DNA of 64,000 nucleotides from Gibbula magus (taxonomy: Eukaryota; Mollusca; Gastropoda; Trochida; Trochidae). This document shows, piece by piece, positions 60,658-64,000 of this stretch; position 1 is the first letter of the stretch, and each line of letters starts with the position of its first letter. Under the pieces are notes generated by a model. The model saw only the letters and a program-made list of their open reading frames with translations. It was not told the origin of the DNA and did no database searches. Position numbers and translations under genes: made by a program. Location: NCBI GenBank assembly GCA_936450465.1, contig OW388293.1:82730134-82794133 (forward strand), in the 5' to 3' direction.

Positions 60658-62900
60658 TCATGAGAGTCCAGCAACTAGTCGGAATATACGAACATTGTCA
60701 AGGTCTCTCACCTCGCACCACTGATCTTGACAGAGTTTATAGTAAATGCTCCTTACTGCTTTACTTTCTGATTACAATAACTATATTGAGTGTAAATTAT
60801 TCTTGATTTTGAATGATTGATTGATGTTGTTAATAAACCGATGCGAATTGATACATCTTGTCAACTAGATTTGGCCGGACTCAAGATTAAATGTTTATTC
60901 GCTTATATTCGCGCCTTACACATATTCAACGGTGACATTGCCGTTTTCGAAACTGTGTTGAATAAAAAAACATCTCTCGTGACCTTAATTGTTTCAACTG
61001 TCTCACTTTTTTCGAGTTTGCTGCCTTTGTTTATTACATTGGTTTCTTTCGAATGTCATTCCTGTAGTATGACGTCACAATGCGTTATGATGTCACAGTG
61101 TTAAAGTCGGTGTGACAGTGCTGATGAATATTGTAATATTCCATCTACTCGACATGAATATTTGTGGTGTTGGTGATGCATATTACATTAATCTGACACT
61201 ACACTAAACCTCCTCTCCACTTAACAATAGGTACGCAAGAAGACAGTTACCCTAAAACAGTTAATAATTATGTTACAATATCGATAATTAACATGCGTGA
61301 GTGTCATTCGTTTTCAGATAATGGTTCTGCAGAGAAAGCTACGCTTTGTTCATTAATGTTATTTCCAACCGTTTTACCGAATATGTCAAGTCACTCAATG
61401 ACATGATGAAATTAATTTTGTAAATTGTTGCACTCGATGTTTTAAGAGCTACCGTAATATAAGTACGTTACTGATTGAAAGAGACATTTCAAACAACGCG
61501 ATATCCTTGAGATAGGGTGGTTCAATGTATGTTTTTATGCATGTCTCTTGGGAATGTATTCACTCCTGTCTGTGATTATCCTTTGGACTTAATCATTTCT
61601 GTAATTCATCAAAGTAAACAAAATATATCAGTTCAGTATGAAAGAAATCGCTATGTTCGTACACACACAAAATAAGCACACTACGATTTAGAAACTGTTT
61701 CTTTATAAATGACTTTGTCTCATTATATACTCAACAAACCATTCGATTCCTGTCTGTGTCTCTATTCAAGTAAATATTGTTGCATGTCGATCAATACCTA
61801 CCCTTAGCTTGACACAACTGTCAAATAGAAGTTAGCAGACTGAAAAATAGTTATACTATTATCTCAAGGGAGTCTTGGAATTTGGAACACATGTTTACGG
61901 TATTTGTGAAGTTTATTTTCTTTTAAAAACAGTTCAATAACAATTTCGAATCTTTTATTCCATGTGCAACACAACTGTATAAGTTACTTAGCACCATCTT
62001 CTGTACAAAACACTTCTCTTGAGGTTTTGGTTTGGTACACAAAACAAATAACCGAATACATTTTCCTGACTGTAACGAAGAGCAACCGAGATCTAAACAA
62101 CGTTCAAGCTGCGGCTACGCGGGAAAACACTTACAGATGATAATGGCGTAAAAATGACAATGTATGTGATCTTTAAAGTTACAGTTTCTTGGGAGTGACG
62201 ATGTTATATTGTAATATGGCAAACCATATATATGTTTGTCATGAGGGATATCTTTGAAAGAATATATTTCTCAGTTTATGTATTTCAAGAGGAGACACTA
62301 AGTTGGAAATGACATATACATGTATAACATTTCTTTAAAAGCTGGGAGTCTACACGCTCTTCAGTTGATTGTGATAAAACGAGAGTTTCCCTCTGAGGTG
62401 GAAGTTTATTGTATTGTAAATAAATTGGATTTTCAATTCTGAAGATGTTGAAATACGTGTACTGCATCACAACTGTAAGTACAGAGGACTCTTAAGTATT
62501 CTCATGTGATATATGTGGATTGTGTTTTTATTTCAGAAGGAGGCGTGATCTTTAAGCAGTCGGTTATCATAAAGGTTATAACATGGAACTAATTATAATG
62601 TTGCACACACAGTTAAAGTAAATTGTCAGTGTTGTCAATAAATTTTACTTCACATGATGAGTTTGAATTATGTATACATGATCTTTATTTGTCCTTACAG
62701 ATTCTTTTATCATAAACTGAATCATTTCAATGTCCAATGTCGTTAGTCTTACAACACCAAATTCCTTTCATTGTCTCAATAGAAACCATGAGTTAATCAA
62801 TACAATAAATGAGTGTACACTGATGTGGGAATCTTCAGAAAAAAGAAAGATCTGAGCAGACAGATGAAAGGGTGAACAAAATTATATTTATGATAATTAG
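60658..62900. other. Single-copy non-coding region
   Basis: A 95-codon frame at 60817-61101 starts with TTG, and the first ATG is later; it has a hydrophobic stretch but no known motif. A consensus CRE, TGACGTCA, is at 61070-61077, with a near copy (tgatgtca) about 18 bases on. Nothing else was supported. Confidence 0.45.
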
Positions 62901-62950
62901 AATACCAAACATAGACTTCTTGCTGCACAGTGGCTAGATTGATTTTGCTA

Positions 62951-63349
62951 ATGTCGACCCTGTACATTATTTCAAAGGCTCAAATATTCCTTTTTATATC
63001 AGTTATGTGCACAAGTGATTACGCTTTTTATCCTAGTATGCGCATTATCATCAACATACTGAGCACGCCTAAGAATTGTGAAATGTGTTCAGGAAGGATT
63101 GATAGAAGGACGTTTTCCTTTCACGAATATAAACTATGTAACATGTCTTTGTTCAAGTACAAGTTTCTTATAGGCAACATAAACACAAACATTTGTACAT
63201 TTCAACTTTCTGTCCATGACTATTCTTTGGGATTGATTGATAATTCTGTTCACACTGATCATCTGTTCATAAGGAGTTTCTATACTATTATATTATATAT
63301 AATCATATCCTACAATCAGTCCTTGATAGCATTTGTAAACAGACTCATT
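62951..63349 (+). CDS. Hypothetical small protein, 133 codons from the first ATG
   Basis: This is the longest uninterrupted frame in the single-copy region. From the first ATG it begins MSTLYIISKAQIFLFISVMC, a hydrophobic start that could act as a signal peptide. It continues through an Asn/Ser-rich middle with several cysteines (NCEMC, YKLCNMS, NICTF) and ends in a hydrophobic stretch (FYTIILYIIISYNQS). No family was recognised. My estimate for a frame this long by chance in DNA of this composition is of the order of 0.1-0.2 per window, so it is suggestive only. No splice context or paralogue is available, and the neighbouring DNA holds no gene. Confidence 0.2.
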
Positions 63350-63402
63350 TGAACAAGTTTTTCAAACAAAATTCAAATCAGGTATTTCTTTATTTTCTTC
63401 AT

Positions 63403-64000
63403 ATACTGATGGAAATGAATAAAGGAACGCATGTATTGATGGTGAAATTTGTTTTATTGTCATGGGTTTTTTATCAAGTATATTTCATTAAGTATGTACA
63501 CCACAGGTGAAATTTCAGTATCTGGTGTGTCCTCCCTGTTTCCTGATCACTTCTTCACACCGTCGTGGAACACTTTGGATCAACTTCCGGATGACGGCCC
63601 GAAGAACTGCGCGCCACTCTTCTTAGAGAGCCTGGAACATGGCATCAGGTGTCTGGGGTAGAACATCACGATCCCTCACCCGACGTCCAAGAACGTCCCA
63701 GAGGTGTTCAATGGGATTAATGTCTGGGGTCTTGGACGGCCATGGAAACACTCAGATGTTGTTTTGCGTGAGAAAATCCCTGCTGACGTGAGCCGTGTGG
63801 GGTCGAGGATTGTCATGTTGAAACTCAAAGTTTACACCCACTCTACGGCGGAAAGGAAGAACAACAGGTTGCAACACTTCGTCTCGGTAACGGACACCAG
63901 TCACCCTTCCATCAAGTTGAACAAGGTTGGTCCTATGGTCGTAGGTTATGCCGCCCCATACCATCACAGATCCGCCCCCGTAGGAATCGTGTTGTTTGAT
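63403..64000. mobile_element. Tc1/mariner-like element, running off the window
   Basis: The left end probably begins at the TA before ctgatggaaatgaataaagg (63403-63424), the kind of AT-rich terminus seen in such elements. The transposase remnant follows on the minus strand, so this is the 3' end of the element. The other terminus is outside the window. Confidence 0.6.
63515..64000 (-). pseudogene. Tc1-like transposase, C-terminal part, broken, partial at window edge
   Basis: Read on the minus strand, the frame enters at the window edge with a GGGSVMVWGGI-type motif. It passes FEFQHDNPRPHTA (second catalytic Asp) and FPWPSKTPDINPIEHLWD (third catalytic residue, Glu) and ends GGHTRY before TGA at 63515-63517. 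Exactly 34 residues separate that Asp and Glu, the DD34E spacing that defines the Tc1 family within Tc1/mariner. Two in-frame stops break it: one after LTQNNI and one in QAL-stop-EEW. The DNA-binding half lies beyond the window. Unlike the copy at 43226-44178, it keeps the catalytic Glu. Confidence 0.85.

Noticed and set aside
63449..63661. Plus-strand frame across the second Tc1-like copy
   Set aside because: Antisense shadow of the minus-strand transposase pseudogene.

Overview
This window is AT-rich animal genomic DNA (roughly two thirds A+T by eye). It has no operons, no bacterial-type genes and no long intact reading frame. Degenerate Tc1-like transposases, RNase H-bearing LINE tails, a CR1/L2-type LINE tail, non-autonomous hairpin elements and long microsatellites point to a marine invertebrate, most plausibly a mollusc. 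That taxonomic call is an inference from the kinds of repeats, not from a gene. I found no host protein-coding gene that I can name; the longest open frames are short and most are destroyed in sibling copies of the same DNA.

Layout. Positions 1-2060 are non-coding flank. About 2061-48732 is a tandem segmental triplication with a period near 16.2-16.6 kb: copy 1 about 2061-18260, copy 2 about 18261-34845, copy 3 about 34846-48732 (truncated on its right). Each full copy is built as block A, a roughly 2.7-kb repeat (R), block B, an old LINE tail, a second R, and block C. R is therefore a repeat nested inside the larger one, with five examples here. Positions 48733-63400 look single-copy and non-coding, with a few MITE-like palindromes, microsatellites and GC-richer islands. 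A Tc1-like transposase pseudogene runs off the right edge.

Because the copies are paralogous, later insertions can be read against an empty site in a sibling copy. This gives direct evidence of mobility for six insertions: a 1,114-bp foldback element with an exact 8-bp target duplication (28702-29815); a 553-bp 5'-truncated LINE with an 11-bp target duplication (33954-34506); a CR1/L2-like LINE tail (about 15620-15895); and three bipartite elements (13498-13902, 30334-31363, 35180-36241). A 1.36-kb element with inverted AGGTCTTCAAGA ends and a 3' hairpin (20793-22156) and a broken Tc1-like insertion (42829-44430) also replaced short stretches of the unit.

The most unusual signal is the bipartite family. 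Two sequence-divergent types share one architecture: a body bounded by TTATCA...TGATAA, fused to a 120-160 bp near-perfect hairpin that begins ATAGA and ends TCTAT. Comparison with empty sites shows clean insertion without a consistent target-site duplication. I know of no named family that matches this exactly, so it is the best candidate here for something undescribed.
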